Source: Furcasterigmium furcatum
Taxonomy: Eukaryota > Ascomycota > Sordariomycetes > Glomerellales > Plectosphaerellaceae
NCBI GenBank assembly: GCA_001599815.1
Contig: BCIA01000001.1
Coordinates: forward strand, 434,001-498,000
Reading direction: 5' to 3'
DNA length: 64,000 bases
Shown here piece after piece: positions 33,668 to 44,580 of this stretch; the stretch's first letter is position 1, and every line of letters begins with the position of its first letter. The notes below the pieces were generated by a model, which worked only from the letters and a program-made list of their open reading frames with translations, was not told where the DNA came from and searched no databases. The position numbers and the translations under genes were made by a program.

Positions 33668-35247
33668 ATGGCCTCGTACCTTGCGCATACCGCCCTCGTC
33701 CTCCAATGCATTGGGGATCAGGTCAGGATACACCCACCGCCTTTCAGCTTCATCGACGACTAACACATGAATTTGTAGATCAACCCCTTGGACAAGAAAA
33801 CACTCCATGCCCTCTGCCTCGTCAGTCGGCTCTTCAACGACGTCTTCTCGCCGTATCTATGGCGGCGCCTCGAGCCCTCCATCTTCCGGGATTGGACGTT
33901 GCCGAGCGCCTCCAGCACTTTGACAATCTCAAATGGTTTGAGGAGCTCGCATTATCGGATTATGAGCTGTATTACTTTGATCACCATATGAGGGTCAACG
34001 TCATCCTGGATCTCTATCAGGGTGCCCTGGATCGTGCCCTGGAACGCACCCCGAACCTACCATACATCTCGTGAGTCCGCAGTCTGCCTTTGCCCTTCAC
34101 TGCTATGCCTGACGCTCAGGGGGATAGTATCACACAAATCTGTGACTTTTCCCTGCGGCCATACCTGAAGAAGACTCTATCCAGCAGAGCTCAGCATATT
34201 CGGGGTCTGTTTATCGGCTTTGATAACCCCGTCCGTGCGACCGCACTCACTTCTCATCCCACACAAGACTTGTCCTACTTTGGCCATCTCCGATCTCTGG
34301 TGATCCATTCCCCAGTGGGCAACGAGGATAAACGGATCGAGTACCTTGCCCGAGTGCTCATTGAGAATAAGGGGCTTCAGCATCTCAGCCTTATTCGTTA
34401 CAAGGATCACATGCGTTACCAAGAGACACGGTATGACGGCGACCCGTGCATGCATATGCTTGGGATGATCTGCGACCACTTCCATGAACAGGGCGGTCGA
34501 CCCCTGGATTTAAAGTCCCTTAGGCTTCGACGATTTGACTTGCCGATATTACCGCGATTACGGCTTCTCCTAAATGTCGACGCGCTGGAAGAGCTCGACG
34601 TGCGCGACCAAGACGGACATAGATTCCCAACCCGCATCGACCCCCCGCTTATTACCAGGAGAACCCGCAGCTGGCCGTTAGACATTCCCCATATGAAGCA
34701 ACTGCGTGTTCTGGCTGTCACCGGCGGCGAAGGACATATCCGGCGGGATTGGAAGAGCATGAGTCGGCGAGCGGCAGCTGTCCCCTATGGTTCATCTCCG
34801 GATCTCACGCGCTTCGTCTTTGTCCGGAGCCCTCATGGCATCTCCCCACAGCAAACTCAGAAGGTCAGAGAATCGCGATTCGCCATCGAGCCCATTGAGG
34901 GGGAGCTCCCCGATTTGAGTGACGACTTCACTCTGAGACATCTCCAACTCGTCTGGGCCGAAAATGACACCTCCCTGGAGCTGGTGAGTATCAACCAGCT
35001 CTTGTCCACCTTGCAGGACCTCGAATCGTTCCGGCTCCACGTGATTTTCAGTATGCCGGAGAACCTGGATGTTGTCGAAACCGCCCGACAGTTTGCCCAC
35101 CATGGCCGAAAATTGACCCACGTGGCCATCGGAAACAGGGCCTGGCGCGTTCAGAGGATCTCTGGCAGTGACGGATGCCAGCTGGACGAGGTCGATGTGA
35201 GGCTCCGGGAAACGCCCTACCCCGACATCGAAAGCAGGGCGCTCTAG
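33668..35247 (+). pseudogene. F-box protein gene with apparent frameshift
   Basis: The pieces spell an F-box protein. Exon 33668-33721 ends ALVLQCIGDQ, and a 57 bp intron with a perfect GACTAAC branch site follows. Then comes NPLDKKTLHALCLVSRLF and a VFSPYLWRRLE segment, the F-box core. Between about 33863 and 33900 the coding signal moves to another frame, where LDVAERLQHFDNLKWFEELALSDYEL continues. That frame passes through an intron at 34071-34127 and runs to the stop at 35247 as about 375 leucine-rich residues. A one-base loss (or two-base gain) explains the shift, and I found no intron that both restores phase and keeps the F-box. F-box proteins recruit substrates to SCF ubiquitin ligases. 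The cause may be a sequencing error rather than decay, because the rest of the frame is clean. Confidence 0.6.
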
Positions 35248-36125
35248 CACCAGGATTGGAAAATGCATAGCCGATATGGCTTGGAACAAGAGAAGTTGAT
35301 TTGAGAGTCGTTCGAAACATCTCAAGTTCAGTCGGCATTCTTAGATCCCCAATAGAGGACGGGCCGTCGCAAGCATCTGCGTGTCTTGTGGGTTCCGGTC
35401 AGCATAGAGCTTCAGATCTGCTCTCGCTGAAATTGAGATAATTATACGCGCCGCTAAATCGACTTGTGCTAGCTCCGAAGAATATACATCTGGGCAACTA
35501 ATTTACCTGAATCGGCGTCTTTCCTGTGACCTTCATATCTTGCTACGTAGCCGGTTGATACACGGATTTCCTGTCAGCGGACATGTTTGCCCCTTTCTGC
35601 TGTATTGCGCATTCAGGGTGTACTGGCATGACCAAGACTTCCTTAGGCAAATCGATTAGGCAGAGTCGGCTGGGACATTAGCACCGCATTCGCTTCTGGG
35701 GCAGACAATCCCGTAGGAGGATTCTGTCACCTAAGGCTTCCTCAATACCGTGGCAACCTTGCCACGGCTCCTTGACTTCCCACGGCTGCAGCGCCCAAGA
35801 AAGACCAAGAACTGGCGAGTAACCATTCGTTCTCGGTCATAAACCCCATGTCAATTAATACTCAGGAGCAGAAGAAAAATGTTATCGATAAACGGAGACG
35901 ATCCCGACCTTCTGCTTGCTTGCCCCTCGGATACCCTCCCCCATGTGGTTCCATATGAAGAATGATGTGCCGCTAATCAGTCAGAAGAGAGCAAATAGAA
36001 ACCCAAACAGGGCAATATTCATTGTCCAGAACGCCCAGAGCTATTCCATGCCAGCGCCACCACACAGCCCCTTTCTTTGTCCGACCCTCCGTGTGCCCAC
36101 GTCTGGCCTTTCCTCCTGTCCCTCT
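35248..36125. other. convergent intergenic region
   Basis: This lies between the 3' ends of the F-box gene (+) and the cupredoxin gene (-). It is somewhat lower in GC than its surroundings. Nothing recognisable was seen. Confidence 0.5.
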
Positions 36126-37608
36126 TCATCTGGACGCTCGGAAGGTGGCCTCAGACTCCTGTCCCACCCACGAATAGCGAGCCTGCCCGGGCGACTGGCC
36201 GCTCTCCGAAGGCAGTTCGACAGGCGTCCGCGGCGATGGCGACTGTAAGGCGCCGGGAGGCGGGGAGCTTGTCTGGCTCATTCGCGGATCGTGACTGTTT
36301 GCTCTCATGTTAGCAGGAGGAGGGAGAGGTGGCGGCAGGTACGCGTACGCTGGTGTCACCGGCACGAAGCCGGCGTGTTGCGGGAGTTCCGTATGCTGTG
36401 ACTCCATGCCCGGGACGACGCTATACGACGGATGCGGATGCCCGGGCATGTACACGGGGCTGCCGCCGACGGGGGCGAGCACTGGCGGGCTGGCCTGCTC
36501 CCGGTACAGAGAGGACGGCGACTTGAGGCTCCAGCGTGCCGCGCTCCATCTGCTATCGATCCCAGGGCTCTTGGTGCCCACCGTGTAGTTGGCTTCGCTG
36601 ATCGTCGAGGGGTGGTGCGTCGTGAAGGTCGCCCGGCGGTGCGCCATGTCGATGCCCCCGCGGCGGCCACAGAGGTAGACGAGGGCTCCCGCGATGAGAA
36701 GGACGGCAGAGGCTCCGATGACGATCCCTGCGATTTCGCCGCCGTTCAGCCCGTCTTTCTGGCTTTCGCTTGCCGGGGGAGCGCTTGGTGAGTCGGCCCC
36801 ATCGTTCGGTGTGGGCGTAGGTCGGCTGGGAGGAGCGTAGCCTGATTCCTCGGGGTAGGGCTCTCCTGGCAGGACCTGGAATGTGAGACCTTCTGCTGCC
36901 TCGAGGTGTTTCTCCAGGGTCTGCGTCTCGTTCTGGGAGAATGATCAGAAAATATACCCATCATTGGCCCTGGAAGCTCAACAAACCGGGTTGACGACGG
37001 CTATCATGTGGTTTTTATAGCATGAGCCGTCAGCTCCACAGTAGAAGAAGATGGGATCAGTATTGTTGACTCTGACCCGCCAAACTGGCGGCTGATATCG
37101 GTGTTAGCCTCTAGGCAATCCAAGATGTATGTCTCTGCTCACATCATTGGTGATGGCTCTGACCGGGTGGAAGCCGCTGTTGAAGCCAACACGCCCAACA
37201 CCGTGCATCTCGTAAGGGACGCATGGGAATCGGTACTCGGCGCGAACAACCGAGTGGTTGGACGGGTAGAATATGAACTCTGGCGACATGTCAGAGGCTT
37301 CTTCTCCATGATAAGCTGGCTGGGCTGGACTAGACCTACCGAGGATGTCACCAACATCTGCAAAGGTCTCGGAGTCGGTGAATTTGTGCCCTGACTGCAG
37401 GGTCCGTCAGTCACCGCAAGGAATTCGTGAGAGAAGTGATACTTACGGCGCCTACCGCGATAGTCCGGGTGGAGGAACCACTCGAAGACGAGGAGCTTTG
37501 GGAGGGCACGGAAACGGCAGGGCCTTCTGTGATGGAAGCCTCGCCGTCGTCAGACCTTTGGGCCCAAGCACCCAGGGTCAAGAGAGCAAGAACCGCCAGT
37601 CCACGCAT
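36126..37608 (-). CDS. secreted-type cupredoxin with transmembrane anchor
   Basis: Five exons, 37608-37447, 37394-37340, 37279-37143, 37091-36987 and 36932-36126, give 421 residues. A signal peptide (MRGLAVLALLTLGAWAQ) and a Ser-rich linker precede a plastocyanin-like fold at about residues 55-155. Candidate copper ligands are His81 (YPSNHSVV), Cys136 (FFYCGADG) and His146 with Met147 (YKNHMIAVVNP). This matches the fungal extracellular cupredoxin family seen in surface and stress proteins. A Pro-rich stalk leads to one transmembrane helix (about 219-241) followed by basic residues and a disordered cytoplasmic tail of about 180 residues rich in Pro, Tyr and Ser. N-glycosylation sequons occur near residues 80, 128 and 154. 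The fourth intron uses the weaker donor GTTTGT. Confidence 0.85.
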
Positions 37609-39155
37609 GATACTGTTTGCTTGGAGTTGTCACTGTTGGCAGCAGTGATTCAGGAGGTGCGGAGGGGAAGAGGCCACAGGGGTGAAGGAGGAAGAGAGGG
37701 GACGGGCACGAGGTGTACACGGGAAACGAAGTAATACCAGGTCACTGGGCTGGCAAGGGGAGGGACAGAGATACCCTCCAACTGCGGCTGTCCAGGTTCA
37801 CACGGGCCATGCGCCATGGGATGTATCTCATTTCTCATAGATCTGAATGGCCGCCACCAAAATAATGGGTGAGATGGTAGCTTGGCAGGGTAGAGCCTTA
37901 TCAAAGCTGTGAAAGGAAGGAATCTCACGAGCATGTCAGCATTGGTTGCATGATGACGGTCCAGTGCCCTTTGTCTGAGGGCAGCCAGTACGAGTATGAT
38001 GTCTGACCTCGTGGACCGGTGTTGTGCATGGGCAACAAGATCCTGAGTACTCGCCGAACCGACAAACATCGGAACTCGAGAGGCTTTCGTGAGTACGTAG
38101 AATGACCGAGGCCATCTCCAAGACACCGGTGACGAAGAGTGCGTCCCGATGAGGAACAGGCGGTCTACTCTTACGTCTTTTCGGGCACAGCGAGTGTACA
38201 TGCAGCAGTCGAGCCACACGGGATGGAAAAGAAAGAAAAGGCAGCGTCAGAAAGGTCACCGTGGCAGAGGCCTGGTCAGGCTGAGGGACGCTCCAGCAGG
38301 AAGGTGTGTGTAAGCACAATAACTTGGCGGCATCGATGTACAAGGATGCGGTTGAGCCCAGAGAGGCAGGCTGTGGGTGGGCTTGCATCTGGCAAATGCA
38401 GTGTGCCCCCTTTCCGGGTGTGGGCCGTTCGAGAGCCTCAACATGGTGTGCCGCCAGGACAAGAGACCTGAAAGAAGAGCGGTTGGTGCGGGATGAGGCT
38501 TTCTCCCTGCGGTCGGCCCTCCGCCACGGCTGACGATCCATGAGCGCGCCGCCTGAGCCCCGTTGATGGCAATAAATAACCAGCGAGAGTCGGCAAGATT
38601 CTCCGGTCCCGGTACAGCTTCGAAAAGAGTGATAGTTAAATCGGCCCCGGGTTCGGTTCGACCCGACTCAACTCGTAGTGGCTTGCACGGAGGTGGTGAG
38701 ATTCGGAGCAACGTAGCTGTTTCCAGCCAATGCGTCACCTTTGAGAAGAGAAAATGAAATCAGCCATGATACACATTTCAAGTAATCGAGCACTTAATTA
38801 ATGGCAGTGATTTGAAGAAGGGCAACGGGGAGGAGGAACTTCAAGTGTAGTTCTGTACGAGGTTGTGACTTCGAGAGGCATTCCCCAGCACTTGCGCCGG
38901 ATGTAAGAACTGACTAAGGTTCGATAAGATAAGAGGGGCCCCACCCGACGGTGTGAACAGATGCGACCCGCCAATCACAGCCTCTTTGGCTCGTCTCTGA
39001 AAAGTTCCAGCCTCGCGACAAGCTCCGGCATCAACTCAACTTTGCCTCACAACAGCAGCTTTTTGGGACTTTGCGACAACCATCCCATACATCTCAGCAG
39101 TCTTGCCTACTCATTCGTCCACCCCGTCTCGGAATTGACCCCGTGAGCCGCAAAT
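37609..39155. other. divergent intergenic region, cupredoxin and U2AF
   Basis: This 1.5 kb carries two outward promoters. Short open frames on both strands lack domain features. No RNA gene was recognised. Confidence 0.5.
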
Positions 39156-41146
39156 ATGAACGGCGACGGTTATTCTCGAGGTGCGTTGCTGCCTTTCCCT
39201 CCTGCGCACGCATCCATCCAAGCTGACCCTTTCCCTCCAATAGAAGGACGAGGCAGAGCTGCCCGTGACTACCCTGTAAGTCGACCTCTCCCTCTCTCTC
39301 CCCACTTGGGAGAAGTCACAAACTGATTCATCGCGACAGAGGGGCGAACGCGACGATCGCCGCGACCGTGGTAACGACCGTGGCGGCGGCGACCGAGGCG
39401 GCGGCGACAGGCACCACCGCCGATCACGCTCCCCCTATGGCCGAAGCTCTAGACGACGCGACGACGAGGACGCCTACGCATCGAGCCGCAGCCATAGAGA
39501 ACGGGAGAGGGAGGACCGCTACAGCAGCAACCGCGACACTGGCCGGGACAGACCTCGCGAAAGGGAATGGGACCGCGATCGAGGCTCCTCCCGTCGTGAC
39601 GCGAGACGGGACGACAACAACGATCGACACACTCGGCGGGACGACCGGGAGCACTTTGACGATCGCAGGCGGGGTGGAAGAGACAGGAACGACGATGCCT
39701 TCGGAAGGCGCGAACGCCAGCGAAGCGCCAGCCCGCCGCCCAAGAAGCGCGAGCCCACGCCCGACCTGACCAACGTCATTTCCGTCCTGGACAGGAAGCG
39801 CCGCTTGACCCAGTGGGATATCAAGCCCCCCGGATACGAGAACGTCACCGCCGAGCAGGCTAAGCTGTCGGGCATGTTCCCCCTGCCCGGCGCGCCGCGA
39901 CAGCAGCCCATGGACCCGAGCAAGCTGCAAGCCTTCATGAACCAGCCCGGAGGCCAAGTCAACAGCGCCGCCCTGAAGCCCAGCAACTCCCGCCAGGCCA
40001 AGCGTCTGCTTGTGTACAGCCTCCCCTCCTCTGCCACCGAGGACCGCCTCCTGGAGTTCTTCAACCTGCAGCTCAACGGCCTGAACGTCATCGAGGGCAC
40101 CGACCCTTGCCTCTCTGCCCAGCTGTCCAATGACAAGTCCTACGGCATCATCGAGTTCCGAAACGCCTCTGACGCCACCGTCGCTCTGGCCATGGACGGT
40201 ATCTCGATGGATTCAGATGACTCCGCCGGCAATGGCGCCGCGGACGGCACGCGTGGCCTCGACCTGAGGCGCCCCAAGGATTACATTGTTCCCGCCGTCG
40301 ACGAGACTCCTTACGAGCCCGGAGTTGTGTCCAACGACGTTGTGGACACCCAGAACAAGCTCAGCATTGCCAACATGCCGCCATATCTCAGCGAGGAACA
40401 AGTTACCGAGCTGCTCGTGTCCTTTGGCGAACTCAAGGCGTTTGTGTTAGTTCGTGATAGGCACACCGAAGAGTCGCGCGTAAGTATTGCCCATACTGAG
40501 GATAAGAACCCGTAACTGACTGCTCGCCGTAGGGCATCGCTTTTTGCGAGTTCGCGGATCCTGCTGCCACCGAGGTCGCGCTGCAAGGCCTGAACAACAT
40601 GGACCTCGGCGACCGGAAGATTAGGGTTAAGAAGGCTAGCATCGGCGTTACCCAGGTGGCCGGCGTCGAGATGGGTGTTGCTGCCATGTCTATGTTGGCA
40701 GGCACAACCTCAACTGACTCTGACGAGAGCCGCGTTCTGCAACTGCTGAACATGGTGACTGCCGATGAGCTGATGGACAATGATGACTATGAGGGTTAGA
40801 GCCCGTGTTGACCTTTGACTCGACGGCATTGATGCTAACAGGCAGCAGAAATCAAGGAGGATATTCACGAGGAGTGCTCCAAGTTCGGCACGATCATCGA
40901 CATCAAGATTCCCCGCCCCGTCGGCGGCAGCAGGCAGTCCGCTGGTGTCGGCAAGATCTTCGTCAAGTACGAGGACAAGGAGTCGACCAAGAAGGCTCTG
41001 CAGGCCCTTGCGGGCAGGAAATTCGCTGACAGGACGGTCGTTACGACGTACTTCCCGGAGGTAAGCTCATTATTCATCTTTCTCACTCAGCTTTTCGATT
41101 TGCTAACTCCCTGGAACAGGAGAACTTTGACGTCAGCGCATGGTAA
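39156..41146 (+). CDS. U2AF large subunit (U2AF65)
   Basis: Six exons, 39156-39180, 39244-39275, 39340-40479, 40533-40794, 40849-41060 and 41120-41146, give 565 residues. Residues 20-150 form an Arg-rich domain built of RD, RE, RS and RH dipeptides. The short motif RRLTQWDIKPPGYENV follows, typical of U2AF65 just before RRM1. RRM1 begins KRLLVYSLPSSATEDRL. RRM2 begins NKLSIANMPPYLSEEQVTELL and continues after a splice as GIAFCEFADP. The C-terminal U2AF-homology motif has an acidic helix (KEDIHEECSKFG) and the Arg-X-Phe loop (GRKFADR). The chain ends in Trp. The protein binds the polypyrimidine tract and recruits U2 snRNP. The first two exons are only 25 and 32 nt. The fourth intron uses the unusual donor GTTAGA. 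Confidence 0.95.
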
Positions 41147-42136
41147 AAGAGGAGGGGCATACAATAGCGGGAGGTGGATGTTTGAACAAGGCGAAGAGAT
41201 GATTGCCGCAGGAGCCCGGAGTTATCTAGGCAGCGGGGATCGGCGAGAGGTCTAAAATGATGCCCTTGTCGATTACTCTTTGTATCATATTGTCATCATA
41301 AGCAACTGATATTGCTAAGGGTATGAACGACATGTCGAGAGAGACTCAATGTGCATGGTCTTTGGCTGGCTGAAGGGTACGGTCTTGACTTTAAGACGGA
41401 GCATGTTATAACCGACGAGATGAGTGACACCAGTGCATGTCTGGATATTGGGGAGCTTCTAGATAAAGTCTAGAACTCCACAGAGAATGACGAGAGCAAG
41501 GTAGAACAAGTGGCATGTAACAGAGAAACGTGGAGGCTGAGGAGAAAATGTATTCATTCGATCAGTCTATTCTAGGGGCTTCAAAGAAGCGAGCATCGAG
41601 TCCTGATGAAAAGGTTAGCGCCAGATCATCAACAACAAGCAATCATGAGGCGAGTTGGGAGTTGGTGCATCAGAAGTCCAGTTCATTCATCGAGCCATAA
41701 GGCTCTAACATAAGAGGTACCAGAAAAATAAAGTAAAGGTATTGATCATCATTTGAAAAAGGCAAGGCAAAGGGACGCAGCAGGAGTAAGACTTACCGAA
41801 ATCAGAGCTTTGGAGAGGTTGACGATGAACATTGAAGGACAGAGAAAGCTGCCCGAGGAAAATTTCTGGGAGAAGCTTGGGGGTGAAGTCGAGTATGAGC
41901 ACAGACCACCGGCAATCTCCAGGCTTACATAAGGGAGAAAAAGGCCCCACCTCCAACCACTTCGGAGCCGCCAATCTTTGGCCCTAATTAAGCGAAAATT
42001 CTCCGCCCACCAGCAAACCTCGTTCCCGGCTCCGCTACACCCAGGCCTCACGAGAGACGAACTTTTTCCTCCCCTCTGAGACCGAGCAGCAACCACCCAC
42101 GACGACAATCGCCAACTCCCCCAACCGACCGACAAG
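41147..42136. other. intergenic, U2AF 3' end to RPS13 promoter
   Basis: This 990 bp holds the U2AF 3' region and the RPS13 promoter. A CCCTAATTA sequence near 41983-41991, resembling the telobox-type element of fungal ribosomal protein promoters, lies about 150 bp before the RPS13 start. This regulatory reading is tentative. Confidence 0.4.
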
Positions 42137-42903
42137 ATGGGCAGACTTCACTCCAAGGGAAAGGGCATCAGCTCTTCCGCGATCCCCTACTCGCGCACCG
42201 CCCCCTCGTGGCTCAAGACCAACCCCGACCAGGTCGTCGACCAGATCTGCAAGCTGGCCAAGAAGGGTGCCTCTCCTTCTCAGATTGGTGTCATCCTGCG
42301 TGACGCCCAGGGCATTGCCCAGGTCCGCATTGTCACCGGTATGTGATTGGAATTGCTGCGTCCCGAGTCCCAGGAAACCATGGCTAACGTGCGTCCCAAC
42401 AGGAAACAAGATCCTTCGCATCCTCAAGTCGAACGGTACGACCCCATACCCTTGAATACAAGCGACGACGCGAATCGCAACCCGCCCAGATACCTCCTTT
42501 GGATATGGGATGGGGAAGACGATATGGAAATCAACTCGTTCGCCGGGCGACCTCCGTGTCCGCGAAACAAAAACTACATGCCTCTGTACGGTTTAGGCTG
42601 ACAGAGTGATCACTACAGGCCTTGCCCCCGATGTCCCCGAGGACCTGTACATGTTGATCAAGAAGGTGCGTTTGCCGGCCCCGGAATTGCTGACCATCGC
42701 GGACCGAAAATGCTGACCATGATATGCAGGCCGTTGCCGTCCGCAAGCACCTCGAGCGCAACCGCAAGGACAAGGACTCCAAGTTCCGCCTCATTCTCAT
42801 CGAGTCCCGCATCCACCGTCTCGCCCGCTACTACAAGACCGTCGGCGTCCTTCCCCCCACCTGGAAGTACGAGTCCGCCACCGCCTCCACCATGGTCGCT
42901 TAA
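42137..42903 (+). CDS. RPS13: 40S ribosomal protein S13 (uS15)
   Basis: Four exons, 42137-42338, 42403-42435, 42619-42665 and 42730-42903, give exactly 151 residues, the standard eukaryotic length. The protein starts MGRLHSKGKGISSSAIPYSR and ends KYESATASTMVA, both highly conserved. It binds 18S rRNA in the small subunit. The three introns are 64, 183 and 64 bp. I looked for a guide snoRNA in them, because RPS13 introns host one in animals, but saw no paired C and D boxes. The third intron contains two copies of its branch-site sequence. The gene is tandem with U2AF upstream and convergent with Sdc1 downstream. Confidence 0.97.
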
Positions 42904-43346
42904 GCGCGTCGCGCGGAGGACAGGCATCACCGCCTACCAGCGTCGCGTCACGAGGGTCGGACGAGGCAGCTCCACGACGAGCGTGGAAATGAAAACGGCG
43001 GTCATCACGGAGTTCGGGTTAGGAAACTGCATTTATGGCAGCGCAGCTTGCTCTCTCTCTGGCCGCCCAGTCAAAACGGCGGGCGGCCACGATACGTAGT
43101 TACGGGGTCAAACCGGAATGAAAGAATTAAGAGAAGTCAATTCATTGACGCCTTTCCCGCCCGCGTCCCGTATGATGCGACCAATTGTGCCAGATTCGGG
43201 GTATCTCTCCTCCGCTGCCGTGCCCGTGAATGAACTTTTTGCTAACCGCCCGCCAACGCCATGTACCGTCAATAAGCAAAAGTCGTGGGATCGTAGAATT
43301 GCCCGTCGTGAGCAGATGGTGTGCCCCTAGGCTGTCTGGATCGCGC
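42904..43346. other. convergent intergenic region
   Basis: This 443 bp lies between the 3' ends of RPS13 (+) and the Sdc1 gene (-). Nothing but probable 3' untranslated sequence was seen. Confidence 0.5.
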
Positions 43347-43951
43347 TCAGGCAGCGGTGGCACTGTCGAGCTCCTGTTGACGCTTGATGAGGAACTCGCC
43401 CAGTACACGAAGAGGGTCGTTGGGCCTGGTTTGACGTTAGCGCCGTTGCCTTCGCCAGTGGGAAGGAAGGTGCAACTCACTTGTCCTTGGCAATCATCTT
43501 CATGCCTTCGAGGAGAGCGCCAGAGACGTTGGCGTTGAGGTAGCGGCGGACAGGCTCGCCATGCTCGGCTGCCTGGTCGGGCAGTGGCTCCTTGGGCTCT
43601 GGATGGACGGAGTTTGCGCGAGAGCTACCGGGCTCCTTGTCGGGGACGGCGCCGTTCGTGCGCGCGGGAGTGCCGGTACGTGGCGGGAGTTGAATGGACG
43701 GCGCGGGGGACTAAAGAGGTCAGCATCACGACTTCTAGCTCCCGACCAGGGACTCGTTATGGTGAGTGACCTACAGCATGATCGGCGGGGCCAGGCGCAT
43801 CGACCATCGCGACATCTGCGTTCAGGGCTTCCGTAGCGTTGGGAGCCTCCGTGTGAGAGTCCTCCGGGGGTGCCACAGGGGGGGAAGAGGCAGGAGCCGG
43901 CTCCGCAAGAGCCTGCGCAACGCTTTCTTGGGCTTGGGCTTGGTCGGCCAT
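43347..43951 (-). CDS. SDC1: Dpy-30 domain protein, COMPASS subunit Sdc1
   Basis: Three exons, 43951-43775, 43710-43481 and 43425-43347, join to 161 residues. The first 110 are Ala/Pro/Glu-rich and disordered. Residues about 112-153 are the Dpy-30 motif, reading PVRRYLNANVSGALLEGMKM then continuing across the splice as KPNDPLRVLGEFLI. Dpy-30 dimerises as a helix pair and docks the Ash2/Bre2 subunit of the COMPASS complex that methylates histone H3 lysine 4. The introns are 64 bp (43711-43774) and 55 bp (43426-43480). The gene is divergent from FAN1, with 629 bp between start codons. Confidence 0.92.
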
Positions 43952-44580
43952 TGTTGGAAGAGAAATGAATGGATTGTTGAAGTGAACCGGATGGGTGAAG
44001 AAGTTGGTGGATTGGATGGAAGCGTCGAGCTGAGATTGAATCGCGCGAGACCCAGAAACTGCGGGAGGTTGGTAGATGGAAGACGAGTTGCCAGAAGGAG
44101 TGCGCCGGGAAGGCAGGCCCAGGATATAGAGATTCGGTGCGGCTGCAACAAGTCGAGTTGGTCGAGTTGGAAAGAGGTAGATCAAAGAACGACTGGATCT
44201 TCGACGGGAAAGAGGGGGATTGGCTTTGTGCGCGGCTCCAAACTTGCCTCTTTTAGATTTGAAGGGCCGAATGTAACCAATTGAGTCTGGCTTCAAGTCA
44301 GAGAGGTGCTGGGCTGGATAAGAGAAGTAGAATCGGCCTTTGGCTGCAGGTTGTTGCAGGTTGCGAAGCTGTCAAGGAAATCGCTGTACTGGGTCATGCT
44401 AATACCAGAAACGACGCTCACGAGGTCACGTTTTTTCGCGTCCAGCCCACTTCATAGGTACGTCACGCCCTTTCGCGTCCCCTTCAACTCCTGACTTTGG
44501 CTGCAAGAACACTGAATGCACAAGCCTTGCTCCCCCCCACTTGTACAGATCAGAGATGGTCGCTCTAGATTCCTACGACC
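43952..44580. other. bidirectional promoter region, SDC1 and FAN1
   Basis: The 629 bp between the divergent start codons contain two copies of TTTCGCGTCC near the FAN1 end. It also holds CT-rich leader sequence for both genes. No gene is visible. Confidence 0.5.
44434..44480 (+). promoter_or_regulatory. paired TTTCGCGTCC elements (SBF/MBF/E2F-like)
   Basis: Identical decamers TTTCGCGTCC lie at 44434-44443 and 44471-44480, 37 bp apart, about 100-147 bp upstream of the FAN1 start. The core on the other strand, CGCGAAA, fits the SCB/E2F family that drives G1/S genes. Function is inferred from the motif alone. Confidence 0.5.

Noticed and set aside
33842..33942. extra intron to rescue the F-box frame
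   Set aside because: The plausible donor GTATCT (33853) with nearby AG sites fails to restore phase. The one pair that does (donor GTCTTC at 33842) has a poor donor and deletes the core F-box helix.
42339..42729. intronic snoRNA in RPS13
   Set aside because: Host-gene logic suggested one, but the introns contain no paired C (TGATGA) and D (CTGA) boxes at proper spacing.
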